Assembly: GCF_041242975.1 (NCBI RefSeq) | Contig: NZ_CP162488.1 | Location: 2,904,001 to 2,968,000 of the forward strand | From: Xanthomonas sp. DAR 35659 | GTDB lineage: Bacteria > Pseudomonadota > Gammaproteobacteria > Xanthomonadales > Xanthomonadaceae | Direction of reading: 5' to 3' | DNA length: 64,000 bases | In this document: one piece after another, positions 28,070 to 39,325 of the stretch | Numbering within the stretch: the stretch's first letter is position 1 | Layout: every line of letters starts with the position of its first letter | Notes under the pieces: model-generated | Told to the model about the DNA's origin: nothing | What the model saw: the letters and a program-made list of their open reading frames with translations, nothing else | The model's database searches: none | Program-made: the position numbers and the translations under genes

Positions 28070-28632
28070 ACACCGACACCCCGCTGGGCCTGCTGGTCGA
28101 CGATGATCCGCTGTACCTGCGCACCCTGCAGCGCACCCTCGCCCGCCGCGGACTGGAGACGCAGACCGCCGACAGCGGCGCGGCGGCGCTGGCGCTGGCC
28201 ACGGCCACGCCGCCGGACTACGCGCTGATCGACCTCAAGCTCGGCGACGAATCCGGACTGGCGCTGATCCAGCCGCTGCGCGCGATCCGCGCCGACATGC
28301 GCATCCTGCTGGTCACCGGCTACGCCAGCATCGCCACCGCGGTGGAGGCGATCAAGCTCGGTGCCGACGACTACCTGCCCAAGCCGGCCACGGTGCCGAT
28401 GATCCTGCGCGCGCTGAACCTGGAGGCGGAGGAGGCCGAGGACGACGACGGCGCCGACGTGCCGGACGCGATGACCCCGCTCAGCCGCCTGCAGTGGGAA
28501 CACATCCAGCAGGCCATGCACGAGACCGGCGGCAATGTCTCGGCCGCTGCACGCCTGCTCGGCATGCACCGGCGCTCGCTGCAGCGCAAGTTGGCCAAGC
28601 GCCCCAGCCCGCAGCGCGAACCGCCTCGCTAG
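28066..28632 (+). CDS. RegA/PrrA-like response regulator with Fis-type helix-turn-helix
   Basis: A 188-residue regulator. The receiver domain has the acidic pair in LLVDDDPLYL, phospho-acceptor Asp56 in YALIDLKLGDESG, and the switch residues in LLVTGYAS and DDYLPKPA. After an acidic linker (AEEAEDDDGADVPDA), the C-terminus carries a Fis-type helix-turn-helix: GGNVSAAARLLGMHRRSLQRKL. This short layout (receiver plus Fis HTH, ~185 aa) is that of RegA/PrrA/ActR regulators that control respiration and redox balance. The ATGA overlap with the kinase shows they form one unit. Confidence 0.9.
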   Translation: MNTDTPLGLLVDDDPLYLRTLQRTLARRGLETQTADSGAAALALATATPPDYALIDLKLGDESGLALIQPLRAIRADMRILLVTGYASIATAVEAIKLGADDYLPKPATVPMILRALNLEAEEAEDDDGADVPDAMTPLSRLQWEHIQQAMHETGGNVSAAARLLGMHRRSLQRKLAKRPSPQREPPR

Positions 28633-28760
28633 CGGTCCGACGGAAGCCAGCGCCATCGCGCTTCATCACGCGATCTTCACGTCGCAAATCGCGTCGCGTT
28701 CGTCTACGTCGCAGGGCGCGGATCGATTCAAGTCGATGGGCCGCGCGCCGCTAACAAGGC

Positions 28761-30548
28761 ATGACGTCCCGCCCTCTTCCGACGCCACCCGACGAATCCA
28801 AGCGGCTGGCCACCCTGCGTCAGCTGTGCCTGCTCGACACGCCAGCCGACCGCGCCTTTGACCTGATCACCCAGTTGGCCTCGCGCAGCCTGCGCACGCC
28901 GATCGCGCTGGTGTCGCTGATCGACGAACAGCGGCAGTGGTTCAAGTCGCGGGTCGGCCTGGCCGCGCCGCAGACGCCGCGCAGCCAGGCGTTCTGCGCG
29001 CATGCGATCCACAACCCGGAACTGCTGGTGGTGGCCGACGCGCGGCAGGATCCGCGCTTCCGCGACAACCCGCTGGTGACCGGGCCGCCCTTCATCCGCT
29101 TCTACGCCGGCGCGCCGCTGATCCTGGCCGACGGCACCGGCCTGGGCACTTTGTGCGTGATCGACAGCGAACCGCGCCACGTGTTCGACGCGGCGTCGCG
29201 CGCCACCCTGGAGGAGCTGCGCGATCTGCTGCTGTTGCGGATCGAGACCCTGCGCAACACCGGCTTCGTCGACGCCTTGACCGGCCTGCCCAACCGCAGC
29301 CGTTTCAACGAAGACCTGACCATGTGGCTGTCGCTGCAGAGCAAGGACCAGCACGACACCGGCGTGGCCATCGACGTGTGCGGCGCCGACTACTTCCGCG
29401 ACATGGTCAAGGCGCTGGGCTGGGAATACGCCGAGGGCTATCTGCTGGCCGCGCGCGACCGCCTGCTGGCGGCGCTGGACGGGCGCCCCGCGTACCGCAT
29501 CGACACCACCAGCTTCGCCTTCGTCGTGGACGGCCACGATCCGGCGCAACTGGCGCAGCGCTGCACGCAGGTGTGCGGCGCCTTCGCCGAGGCGATAGAG
29601 CACCAGGGCATTCCGCACGCGGCGACGCCGTCGATCGGCGCGGTGCGCCTGGACGGCGCGCTCAGCGCCAATCACACGCTGCGTTCGCTGACCACCGCGG
29701 TGGACATGGCGCGCCAGCGCGGCCTGCCGTGGAGCCTGTACGAACGCGGCCACGACGCCAGCCAACGCAACGCCTTCCGCATCCTGGCCGCGCTGCCCGA
29801 AGCGCTGGACGCGCGCGATCAGCTGAGCCTGCACTATCAGCCGCGGGTCAGCCTGCACAGCGGCGCCTGCGTCGGCGTGGAAGCGCTGTTGCGCTGGCAG
29901 CACCCGCTGCTCGGCGCGGTCGCGCCCAACGAGTTCATTCCGCTGGCGGAAAAGACCGCGCTGATGAGCCGCGTCACCGCCTGGGTGCTGCAGGCCGGCA
30001 TCGCCCAGGCCGCGGCCTGGCAGCGGCAGGGACACCGGTTCAGCGTCTCGCTGAACGTCTCTGCGGTGGACCTGGAGCAGGATGACTTCATCGCCACACT
30101 GCGCGGGTTGCTGGCGCAGCATGCGCTGGAGCCGGGCCGCATCGAGATCGAGTTCACCGAGAGCGCGATGATCCGGCATCCGCAACGCGTGGCCGAGCAG
30201 TTGCAGGACATCAGCGCGCTGGGGGTGAAGATCGCCATCGACGATTTCGGCACCGGCTACAGCAACCTCAGCTACCTCAAGCGCATTCCGGCCAACGCGC
30301 TGAAGATCGACCAGTCGTTCATCCGCTCGCTGCCGGGCAGCCGCACCGACTGCATGATCGTGCCGTCGATGATCCGGCTCGGCCACGATTTCGGCCAGCA
30401 GGTGGTGGCCGAAGGCATCGAGACCGAGGAGACCTACGCAATGCTGCGCGACTGGGGCTGCGACGAAGGCCAGGGGTATTGGATCGCGCGGCCGATGCCG
30501 GCCGCGGCGCTGGAAACCTGGTTGGCCGCGCCAGGGCGCGGCGCCTGA
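28761..30548 (+). CDS. GAF - degenerate GGDEF - EAL cyclic-di-GMP phosphodiesterase
   Basis: A 595-residue cytoplasmic protein. Residues about 25-165 form a GAF sensor ([31 protein letters not shown]). About 170-335 is a GGDEF-like domain ([16 protein letters not shown]) whose active-site loop is replaced by RIDTTSF, so it should not make c-di-GMP. About 345-585 is an EAL domain with the catalytic set intact: [39 protein letters not shown] and VVAEGIET. I predict a c-di-GMP phosphodiesterase controlled by the GAF domain. It stands alone with a 128-bp upstream gap, near but probably independent of the two-component genes. Confidence 0.92.
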   Translation: MTSRPLPTPPDESKRLATLRQLCLLDTPADRAFDLITQLASRSLRTPIALVSLIDEQRQWFKSRVGLAAPQTPRSQAFCAHAIHNPELLVVADARQDPRFRDNPLVTGPPFIRFYAGAPLILADGTGLGTLCVIDSEPRHVFDAASRATLEELRDLLLLRIETLRNTGFVDALTGLPNRSRFNEDLTMWLSLQSKDQHDTGVAIDVCGADYFRDMVKALGWEYAEGYLLAARDRLLAALDGRPAYRIDTTSFAFVVDGHDPAQLAQRCTQVCGAFAEAIEHQGIPHAATPSIGAVRLDGALSANHTLRSLTTAVDMARQRGLPWSLYERGHDASQRNAFRILAALPEALDARDQLSLHYQPRVSLHSGACVGVEALLRWQHPLLGAVAPNEFIPLAEKTALMSRVTAWVLQAGIAQAAAWQRQGHRFSVSLNVSAVDLEQDDFIATLRGLLAQHALEPGRIEIEFTESAMIRHPQRVAEQLQDISALGVKIAIDDFGTGYSNLSYLKRIPANALKIDQSFIRSLPGSRTDCMIVPSMIRLGHDFGQQVVAEGIETEETYAMLRDWGCDEGQGYWIARPMPAAALETWLAAPGRGA

Positions 30549-30613
30549 CCGGCGCGCGCCGACGCGTCCGCAAGTGATGCGGCGATCGCCTCACGGCGAG
30601 CGCCGCGGGCGCC

Positions 30614-32176
30614 TCACCAGAACACCGTGTACAGCGCGACCAGGATCGCGATCACGCCGGCCGCGCCGAGCTTGAAGCCGAGCGAGGTGCCGTAGGCCAC
30701 ATCGTCGGTGCGGATCAGGTCGCGCGCCTGCCGGGCCGGGGTCAGCAGCGACACCACCACCGCCAGCACCAGCGCCACCAGGAACACCACGCCGATGCGG
30801 TCCATGAACGGCAGTTCTGGCCAGGCCAACTTGAGCGCGAACGACAGCACCACCGAGCCGATCGCCGCGGTCAGCGCACCGGCCTCGTTGGCGCGCTTCC
30901 AGAACAGGCCGAGCATGAAAATCACCACCACGCCCGGGGTGAAGAAGCCGGTGAATTCCTGGATGAACTGGAAGCCCTGGTCGAAATTGCCCAGCAACGG
31001 CCGCGCGGTCAGGATGCCGACCAGCACCGACAGCACCGCGGCGATGCGGCCGACCCGCACCAGTTGCTTCTGCTCGGTTTGCGGGCGGAACTTGGCGTAG
31101 AAGTCCAGGGTGAAGATCGTCGCCACCGAATTGATCTTCGACGCCAGCGAGGCCACGATCGCGGCCACCAGCGCGGCGAACACCAGCCCGAGAATGCCGG
31201 TCGGCAACAGTTGCATCATGGTCGGATACGCCTGGTCGGACTTGGCCAGGTCCGGCGCCAGCACCACCGCGGCGATGCCCGGCACCACGATCACCACCGG
31301 CATCAGCAGCTTCAGGAACGCGGCGAACACGATGCCCTTCTGCGCCTCGCCCAAATCCTTGGCGGCGAGCGCGCGCTGGATGATGTACTGGTTGAAGCCC
31401 CAGTAGCTGATGTTCATCACCCACAGCCCGCCGAGCAGCACGCTCAGGCCCGGCAGGTCCTTGTAGAACGGGTTGTCCTTCGAGAGGATCATGTGGAAGT
31501 GCTCGGGGTGCGCATTCCACAGGTGCTTGAAGCCGGCCAGCACGCCGGCCCCGTCGCCGATGCGCGACAGCGTCAGCCCGGCCACCAGCAATCCGCCCAG
31601 CACCAGCAGGGTGACCTGCACGATGTCGGTCAGCGCCACCGCCTTGAGCCCGCCGTACAGCTGGTAGACCAGCGCGAACACGCCGATCAGCGCCAGCGCC
31701 AGGGTCTGGTCCATGCCGGTGACCTGGCTCACCGCGATCGAGCCCAGCCACAGGATCGAGGTCAGGTTGACGAACACGTACAGCAGCAGCCAGAACACGG
31801 CCATCAACGTGCGGATCCACTTGCCGTAGCGCTGCTCCAGGAACTGCGGCATGGTGTAGATGCCGTTGCGCAGGAAGATCGGCAGGAAGAACTTGCCGAC
31901 GATCAGCAGGGTCAGCGCCGCCATCCACTCGTAGGAGGCGATCGCCAGGCCGATCGCATAGCCGGAGCCGGCCATGCCGATGATCTGCTCAGCGGAGATG
32001 TTGGCCGCGATCAGCGAGGCGCCGATCGCCCACCACGGCAGCGTCTTGCCGGCCAGGAAGTAGTCCTCGGCGCTCTTGCTGTGCCCTGCCTTCTCCCGCG
32101 ACACCCATTGCGCGAGCACGAAGATGCCCGCCAGGTAGACCAATACGATCGCCACATCCAACGTCGCCAGACCCAC
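30614..32176 (-). CDS. sodium:solute symporter (SSS/SGLT family), probable sugar transporter
   Basis: A 520-residue protein with about 13-14 membrane segments. SGLT-type features are SAEDYFLAGKTLPWWAIGAS and IAANISAEQIIGMAGSGY at the N-terminal side, and SYWGFNQYIIQRALAAKDL in the middle. That last motif is typical of the sugar-transporting branch. Translation begins at GTG 32176 (VGLATLDVAIVLV), because GGGAG lies 8 nt upstream and the preceding residues are not membrane-like. It lies downstream of the GH3 glucosidase on the same strand, so glucose or a related sugar is a reasonable but unproven substrate. Confidence 0.9.
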   Translation of the reverse strand: MGLATLDVAIVLVYLAGIFVLAQWVSREKAGHSKSAEDYFLAGKTLPWWAIGASLIAANISAEQIIGMAGSGYAIGLAIASYEWMAALTLLIVGKFFLPIFLRNGIYTMPQFLEQRYGKWIRTLMAVFWLLLYVFVNLTSILWLGSIAVSQVTGMDQTLALALIGVFALVYQLYGGLKAVALTDIVQVTLLVLGGLLVAGLTLSRIGDGAGVLAGFKHLWNAHPEHFHMILSKDNPFYKDLPGLSVLLGGLWVMNISYWGFNQYIIQRALAAKDLGEAQKGIVFAAFLKLLMPVVIVVPGIAAVVLAPDLAKSDQAYPTMMQLLPTGILGLVFAALVAAIVASLASKINSVATIFTLDFYAKFRPQTEQKQLVRVGRIAAVLSVLVGILTARPLLGNFDQGFQFIQEFTGFFTPGVVVIFMLGLFWKRANEAGALTAAIGSVVLSFALKLAWPELPFMDRIGVVFLVALVLAVVVSLLTPARQARDLIRTDDVAYGTSLGFKLGAAGVIAILVALYTVFW

Positions 32177-32618
32177 TGCACTTCTCCCACGGGCCGCGGC
32201 CCGTTCGCCTGTGTCGCGATGAACCCGTCCCGCCGGACGGGCTTGCTTGTGTTTGCTTCGCACCGACCTGCATCGGGCGAGAGGACCAACTGTCTGCCGA
32301 GGCATGCAGCCATCGGGAAGCATCGGCGCCGACCGGCTTGCCGGCTGCTCGCGGGTGCACGCGCCGAGACGCCTGCCCATGAGCGGAACCGGCCGGATGC
32401 CGCGCCCGATGTTCCGGTCAGGCGTTCCGACAACACGTAGCGCTGCGCTTCGATGCCTGGCTGGGTGGTGCCCGGCGCACGGCTCGCCGCCGCATCCGCT
32501 CGCGCCGCACTGCGTGAGCGCGCCGCGCTAGATGCCCTAGCCACAGCACGCCTTCGCGCGTGTCGCCGTGCGCACGGCGCCGTCACCGCGACGGCGCCAC
32601 TGCATCCTGGCGCGCGGC
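32177..32618. other. intergenic between glucosidase and symporter genes
   Basis: About 440 bp with no supported gene. It holds the symporter's ribosome-binding site and probably its own promoter, since the gap is long for a simple operon. I see no clear terminator hairpin or operator. Confidence 0.45.
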
Positions 32619-35204
<2,586 letters not shown>

Positions 35205-35320
35205 GAGCTTCCCTCCCAGGAACGAATGCACGACACACGAAGGCCGCACTCCCTCCCGAGACGCGCGACCGGCGCCTACGCTTCATTACTCGCCCCGATG
35301 CTGTCAACAACGCACCGAGG

Positions 35321-35343
35321 TATGCCAAGGCCATAGTGGCATA
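35321..35343. promoter_or_regulatory. inverted repeat TATGCCA-N9-TGGCATA upstream of bglX
   Basis: A perfect 7-bp inverted repeat with a 9-bp spacer, about 120 bp upstream of the bglX start. A TTGACA (35307-35302 on the minus strand) lies just downstream of it. The spacing suggests a dimeric regulator site. The protein is unknown. Confidence 0.5.
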
Positions 35344-35395
35344 TCGGATTGCGCTATAGGGATGGAATACCCAAAAGCGCATCCCGCCACGTGGC

Positions 35396-35409
35396 TGTTA
35401 GCGTTACCA
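35396..35409. promoter_or_regulatory. xyl-box-like LacI-type operator upstream of bglX
   Basis: TGTTAGCGTTACCA (TGGTAACGCTAACA on the minus strand) differs by one base from the xyl-box TGGTAGCGCTAACA bound by the LacI-family repressor XylR in Xanthomonas campestris. It lies about 190 bp upstream of the bglX start. Confidence 0.55.
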
Positions 35410-35765
35410 GCCGCATTTCGCGCCGGCTCGGCGAATTGCATTTGCTGCATCGCACCACCGACAGTTCCGGGAACTGCGCAAGTCGGACGTGGTGCTGGCG
35501 CGTTCCTGTTACGACGTCCTTGCGTCCACTCGGTTTACGCCAACGAGCGTGCTCGATCGATCCAGAGACCACCTGGCGTGAGACCGGCGCTGGGCGCGGT
35601 AACGGCGCGCTTTGGGAACGCGTCGAAGGTCTCGCGCGAACGACACAGTGCCAGCGAATCGGTCGCAGTCTCCGGCCAGCGAGCGAGGGCGGTGGCGCGC
35701 TCCTCGCTGCGCCACAGGCAACTGGCACGTCTGTCCCGTTGCCGCATTGCGCGACGGCTACCCCA

Positions 35766-35794
35766 CAAAAAGAAACGGGGCCCTCAGGCCCCGT
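35766..35794 (-). terminator. Rho-independent terminator after pgi
   Basis: ACGGGGCC-CTCA-GGCCCCGT forms a perfect 8-bp stem at 35775-35794. On the minus strand it is followed by TTTCTTTTTG. It lies 24 bp after the pgi stop. Confidence 0.9.
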
Positions 35795-35817
35795 CGCATC
35801 CGGATCGACACCGAACC

Positions 35818-37332
35818 TCAGCCGCGCAACCGCGCCAACACCGCGCGCGTCACCGGGTCGGCGACCTCGGTGGTTTCGCCCTGCAGCGCCGGCAGCAACT
35901 GGCTGGCCAGTTGCTTGCCCAGTTCCACGCCGAACTGGTCGAAGGCGTTGATGCCCCAGACCACCGACTGCACGTAGACGCTGTGCTCGTACATCGCGAT
36001 CAGCGCGCCCAGCGCCTGCGGGGTCAGCGCGTCGAGCAGGATCAGCGTGCTCGGGCGGCCACCCGGATAGTCGCGGGCCGGATCGTCGCTACCCTGCCCG
36101 TTCGCCAGCGCCTCGGTCTGCGCCAGCAGGTTGGCCAGCAGCGCCTGGTGGTTGACGGTGTACGGGTCGTCGTTGCGGATGCAGCCGATGAAGTCGGCCG
36201 GCACGATGCTGGTGCCCTGGTGCAGCGCCTGGAAGAAGCTGTGCTGCACGTCGGTGCCGGCGCCGCCCCACCACACCGGCACGGTGTCGGCTTCGACCGG
36301 GCTGCCGTCCAGTCGCACGCGCTTGCCCAGGCTCTCCATCACCAACTGCTGCAGGTAGGCCGGCAGCAGCGCCAGGCGCTGGTCGTAGGTCATCACCGCC
36401 TGGGTGGCATAGCCGAGCAGGTTGCGGTTCCACAGCGTGGTCAGGCCATGCAGGACGGCCACGTTGCGCTCCAGCGGCGCGTTCAATGCGTGGTCGTCGA
36501 ACTGCGCGGCGCCGTCCAGCAACTGCTCGAAGGCGTCGACGCCGATCGCCAGCGCGATCGGGAAGCCCACCGCCGACCACAGCGAGTAGCGCCCGCCGAC
36601 CCAGTCCCACATCGGCAGCACGCGGCCGGCGGCGATGTCGAAGGCCTTGGCGGCGCGCTCGGGATTGGCGCTGACCGCGTACAGGCGCTCGCTGCCGCCC
36701 AGCCAGTCGCGCAGGATCTGGCCGTTGAGCAGGGTTTCCTGGGTGCCGAAGGTCTTGGAGATCAGCACGCCGGCGGTGCGCGCCGGATCCAGCGTGGCCA
36801 GGGTGCGCTGCATCGCCGCGCCGTCCACGTTGGAGACGAAGTGCACGCGGAAACGCGCGCCGGCCACCGGACGCAGCGCGTCGGCGACCAGGCGCGGGCC
36901 GAGATCGGAGCCGCCGATGCCGACGCTGACGATGTCGGTGACCTCGGTCTGCGCCAAGGCGTCGATCAGCGCGCGCATGCGCTGCTGCACCTCGCGCGCG
37001 CTGGCGTTGGCCTGGCTGGCCACCGGCGCGTCGGTGAGGTCGCCGCGCAGCGCGGTGTGCAACGCGGCGCGGCCTTCGGTGACGTTGACCGTCTCGCCGC
37101 GGAACAGGCGCTGGAAGGCACCGGCCACGTCGTGTTCGGCGGCCAGCGCGAGCAGCGCGTCGAGCGCGGCGCGGTCGTATTTCTGCCGGGCGAAGTTGAA
37201 GTACAGCGGTCCGACCTGCAGCGCCAGGTCGTCGACCCGGCCCGGCTCGGCGGCCAGCAGTTCGGGAAGGCGCGCCCCGCGCAAGCGCTGGGCGTGGGAA
37301 TGCAGTGCGTCGAAACCGGTGGACTGTGTCAT
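35818..37332 (-). CDS. pgi: glucose-6-phosphate isomerase
   Basis: A 504-residue cytoplasmic enzyme interconverting glucose-6-phosphate and fructose-6-phosphate. Conserved segments include [51 protein letters not shown] and the C-terminal [17 protein letters not shown], which carry the sugar-phosphate and catalytic residues. Its start ATG overlaps the panD stop by 4 bp, so it is read from the panD transcript. A strong terminator follows. Pairing with panD rather than glycolytic genes is an unusual but stable neighbourhood. Confidence 0.97.
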   Translation of the reverse strand: MTQSTGFDALHSHAQRLRGARLPELLAAEPGRVDDLALQVGPLYFNFARQKYDRAALDALLALAAEHDVAGAFQRLFRGETVNVTEGRAALHTALRGDLTDAPVASQANASAREVQQRMRALIDALAQTEVTDIVSVGIGGSDLGPRLVADALRPVAGARFRVHFVSNVDGAAMQRTLATLDPARTAGVLISKTFGTQETLLNGQILRDWLGGSERLYAVSANPERAAKAFDIAAGRVLPMWDWVGGRYSLWSAVGFPIALAIGVDAFEQLLDGAAQFDDHALNAPLERNVAVLHGLTTLWNRNLLGYATQAVMTYDQRLALLPAYLQQLVMESLGKRVRLDGSPVEADTVPVWWGGAGTDVQHSFFQALHQGTSIVPADFIGCIRNDDPYTVNHQALLANLLAQTEALANGQGSDDPARDYPGGRPSTLILLDALTPQALGALIAMYEHSVYVQSVVWGINAFDQFGVELGKQLASQLLPALQGETTEVADPVTRAVLARLRG

Positions 37333-37709
37333 GCGGCCTGCTTCGGGATGCTGTGGTTGGTGTGGGTGATCTTGTTGTTGCCGTCCACGTAGACCAGGGT
37401 CGGCTGGAAGCGCGCGGCTTCCTCCTCGCTCATGCCGGCGAAGGCGGCGATGATGATCAGGTCGCCGACCTGCACGTGGCGCGCGGCGCCGCCGTTGAGC
37501 GAGATGATGCCGCTGCCCTCGTCGGCGCGGATCGCGTAGGTGCTGAAGCGCGCACCGTTGGTGACGTCCCAGATGTGCACCTGCTCGAACTCGCGGATGC
37601 CGGTGGCGTCCAGCAGCAGCCCGTCGATGGCGATGGAACCTTCGTAGTTGAGTTCCGAGTGGGTGACGGTGGCGCGGTGGATCTTGGTCTTCAACAGGCT
37701 CAGTTGCAT
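37329..37709 (-). CDS. panD: aspartate 1-decarboxylase proenzyme
   Basis: A 126-residue pyruvoyl enzyme that makes beta-alanine from aspartate for pantothenate synthesis. The self-cleavage site is Gly24-Ser25 in [11 protein letters not shown], where Ser25 becomes the pyruvoyl group. Residues Lys9, His11, Tyr58 and Asn72 correspond to known active-site positions. It is tightly coupled to pgi (4-bp overlap). Upstream, a REP element and an IS110-family insertion separate it from panC and panB, so it must use its own promoter or one supplied by the insertion. Confidence 0.96.
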   Translation of the reverse strand: MQLSLLKTKIHRATVTHSELNYEGSIAIDGLLLDATGIREFEQVHIWDVTNGARFSTYAIRADEGSGIISLNGGAARHVQVGDLIIIAAFAGMSEEEAARFQPTLVYVDGNNKITHTNHSIPKQAA

Positions 37710-38035
37710 GCTCGCGGTACTGCGGTGGGGATAGAGGCGCAGTTTAGCAGCCGGGGGTTAAGCGGCGGTGGCAGCAAGGGTCTGGCGGCGGGCGCGACGC
37801 GGCCCGCATCGCGTCCCGGCGGGCCGGCCGCAGGACATGCTCCGACTGCATCCGGCCGCGGATGCGGGCATGGGCGACGTGTGCAAGCCAAACCCGATCA
37901 AGCGAGCGGCGAATCCCGCACTTGCGGACAACATCGGGAAGCGACGGGCATGCTGGCTTCGGACCCCGTCGGGGCTGAAGTCCCTCCCACAGTACACCCA
38001 GCCAACTCCCAGCAAGCCCCTGTAGGAGTCAACTG

Positions 38036-38959
38036 TCATGCAGCAGCGATGACGGGAGGCGCGTAAGAAGCCTGATCGCGCGCGATGGCATTGAGCCAGC
38101 GTAGGTACTTGTGCATGCAGGCGACGATGGCGACCTTGGCCGGTTTGCCGGCCGCTTGCAGGCGCGCATAGGTTTGGGCCAAGGGGGATTTGGCGCGGAT
38201 GCTGGCCCAGGTGGCCATGTACAGCGCGCGGCGCACGTCGCTGCGCCCGCCTTTGATGCGGCGCTGGCCTTGCCAGCGGCCGCTGTCGTGATTGAACGGC
38301 GCCAGCCCGACCAGGGCGGCCAGCTTGCGCGGCGGCAGCGTTCCCAGTTCCGGCAGGCGTGCGGCCAGGGTGGCGCGCAGGATCGGCCCCAGCCCCGGCA
38401 CCTTGGGCAGGGTCGAACACGCGTCGGCCTGCTGCTGAAGGTCTCGCTTCAGCGCATCGCTCTGCCGCTTCAGTAGGTCGATCGCTTCCTGGCAGTGGCG
38501 CCGCACCTCCGGGCTGGTGATGTGCTCCAGACGCCGCCGCAGGGCGTCGTGCTGGCCGACCAGAGCATTGCGCAGATCCAGCAGTTCGCGCAGGTGCTGC
38601 AGGTGCTCGGGCAACACGTCCGTCGGGGGGGCCACAATGGCTTGGGCTGTCACGGCCAACAGACGCGCGTCCAGGGCGTCGGTCTTGGCCTTGATGCCCA
38701 GCGCCTTGGCCAACGCACGTGGGCGCTGCGCACACATCCGCACCGCCGGCAGGTTGGCCTGCCGCAGCGTCCGCAGCACCTCATGTTCGTAGCCGCCGCT
38801 GGCTTCCAGCACGATCCGTTCGCACTCCAGCCTCGCCAGACGCTGGACCAGCTCAACGCGCCCTTGCGGCGTGTTGGGCTGGGTCCAGGCCAGTCCGTCC
38901 GGCAGCACATGAATGACCAGTTCGGCCTTGGCAACATCGATCCCGACAAAGCGCCGCAT
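38036..38959 (-). CDS. IS110-family transposase (DEDD recombinase)
   Basis: A 307-residue recombinase. The N-terminal RuvC-like domain has Asp8 (FVGIDVAKAELV), Glu52 (VLEASGGYEHEVL), and Asp94/Asp97 (AKTDALDARLL), the DEDD tetrad. A helical coiled-coil region (about 125-185) follows. The C-terminal domain has VPGLGPILRATLAAR and LVGLAPFNHDSGRWQGQRR, with the likely catalytic Ser226, and ends in ALYMATWASIRAKSPL. ATG 38959 (MRRFVGIDVAK) is chosen because homology begins there. In this family the protein works with a noncoding bridge RNA. The gene is intact and may be active. Confidence 0.95.
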   Translation of the reverse strand: MRRFVGIDVAKAELVIHVLPDGLAWTQPNTPQGRVELVQRLARLECERIVLEASGGYEHEVLRTLRQANLPAVRMCAQRPRALAKALGIKAKTDALDARLLAVTAQAIVAPPTDVLPEHLQHLRELLDLRNALVGQHDALRRRLEHITSPEVRRHCQEAIDLLKRQSDALKRDLQQQADACSTLPKVPGLGPILRATLAARLPELGTLPPRKLAALVGLAPFNHDSGRWQGQRRIKGGRSDVRRALYMATWASIRAKSPLAQTYARLQAAGKPAKVAIVACMHKYLRWLNAIARDQASYAPPVIAAA

Positions 38960-38989
38960 AGACGTTCTCCGCAGTAGACTTAGGGTCGA

Positions 38990-39145
38990 GAGCGCTCCTG
39001 CCAATGCCCAGGCTTGTGATGTTCGAGCTCCCGGCTCAGGCAACTGTTCGGGCTTGTCAGGCAGGAGAACCGGGGTGCGGCGGCACTGACTCCTACTCGT
39101 GCTCGCTTGGCACTGCGGCTTAACGGCCTGCCGCACCCCGCTCTC
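38990..39145 (-). ncRNA. predicted bridge (seeker) RNA of the IS110-family element
   Basis: Two stem-loops lie just upstream of the transposase, read on its strand. The first has an 11-bp perfect stem (39140-39130 with 39081-39071). Its internal loop holds AAGCCGC (39121-39115) and GTAGGAG (39096-39090) on either side of a small hairpin (39113-39099). These match the two halves of the target GAAGCCG-CT-CCTAC: the first is identical to the left half, the second is the complement of the right half. The second has an 8-bp stem (39067-39060 with 39002-38995). It holds ACAGTTGCCT (39047-39038), like the right element end ACAGTTGA-CT, and CACAAG (39018-39013), the complement of the left end CT-TGTG. 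Expression is inferred; exact ends are not known. Confidence 0.72.
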
Positions 39146-39177
39146 ACCTTCAACGATAGACCCTCTTTTGACACAAG

Positions 39178-39193
39178 CGGCTTCAGCCGCGAC
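39178..39193. repeat. right half of the REP element split by the insertion
   Basis: CGGCTTCAGCC+GCGAC continues the left half TGTAGGAG at 38021-38028. Together they match the REP copies at 7339 and 7382 in all 24 bases. Another palindromic stretch, GTCGGGGCTGAAGTCCCTCCC (about 37969-37989), lies on the panD side. Confidence 0.8.
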
Positions 39194-39297
39194 GAACGCA
39201 GCGGCAGGCTTTGACGGGTTCGGACACGATCAGGGCCGACACCCCGCTCGCAACACCTCTGCGCGTTGGCCACACATTCCGCTTGTAACGACCACGC

Positions 39298-39325
39298 ACC
39301 CGCTACCCGCTACCCGCTACCCGCT
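39298..39325. repeat. heptanucleotide tandem repeat at the 3' end of panC
   Basis: ACCCGCT occurs four times in a row (39298-39304, 39305-39311, 39312-39318, 39319-39325). The last base of the tract is the first base of the panC stop codon as read on the plus strand. The tract is therefore directly 3' of the gene and could vary by slippage. Confidence 0.85.

Larger units (their letters stand above)
38029..39177 (-). mobile_element. IS110-family insertion sequence inside a REP palindrome
   Basis: A 1149-bp element holding one transposase gene and ~200 bp of 5' noncoding DNA. The flanks TGTAGGAG (38021-38028) and CGGCTTCAGCC+GCGAC (39178-39193) join into a 24-mer identical to the REP at 7339-7362, so both ends are fixed. 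The dinucleotide AG (CT on the transposase strand) occurs at both junctions (38027-38028 and 39176-39177), and there is no other target duplication or terminal inverted repeat. These are IS110-family traits, and CT is the core used by IS621. It lies between panC and panD. Confidence 0.9.

Noticed and set aside
32247..32618. Short frames between the symporter and the glucosidase gene
   Set aside because: Biased composition without start signals or recognisable motifs; treated as intergenic.
35349..35951. Plus-strand frames of 120-200 codons upstream of bglX
   Set aside because: No conserved motif, no Shine-Dalgarno, and the region carries operator-like palindromes and the pgi terminator.
38023..39095. 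TAGGAGTCA / TGACTCCTA as subterminal inverted repeats of the insertion sequence
   Set aside because: The left copy includes six bases of the REP target (TAGGAG), outside the element. The right copy is internal and better explained as the target guide of the predicted bridge RNA.
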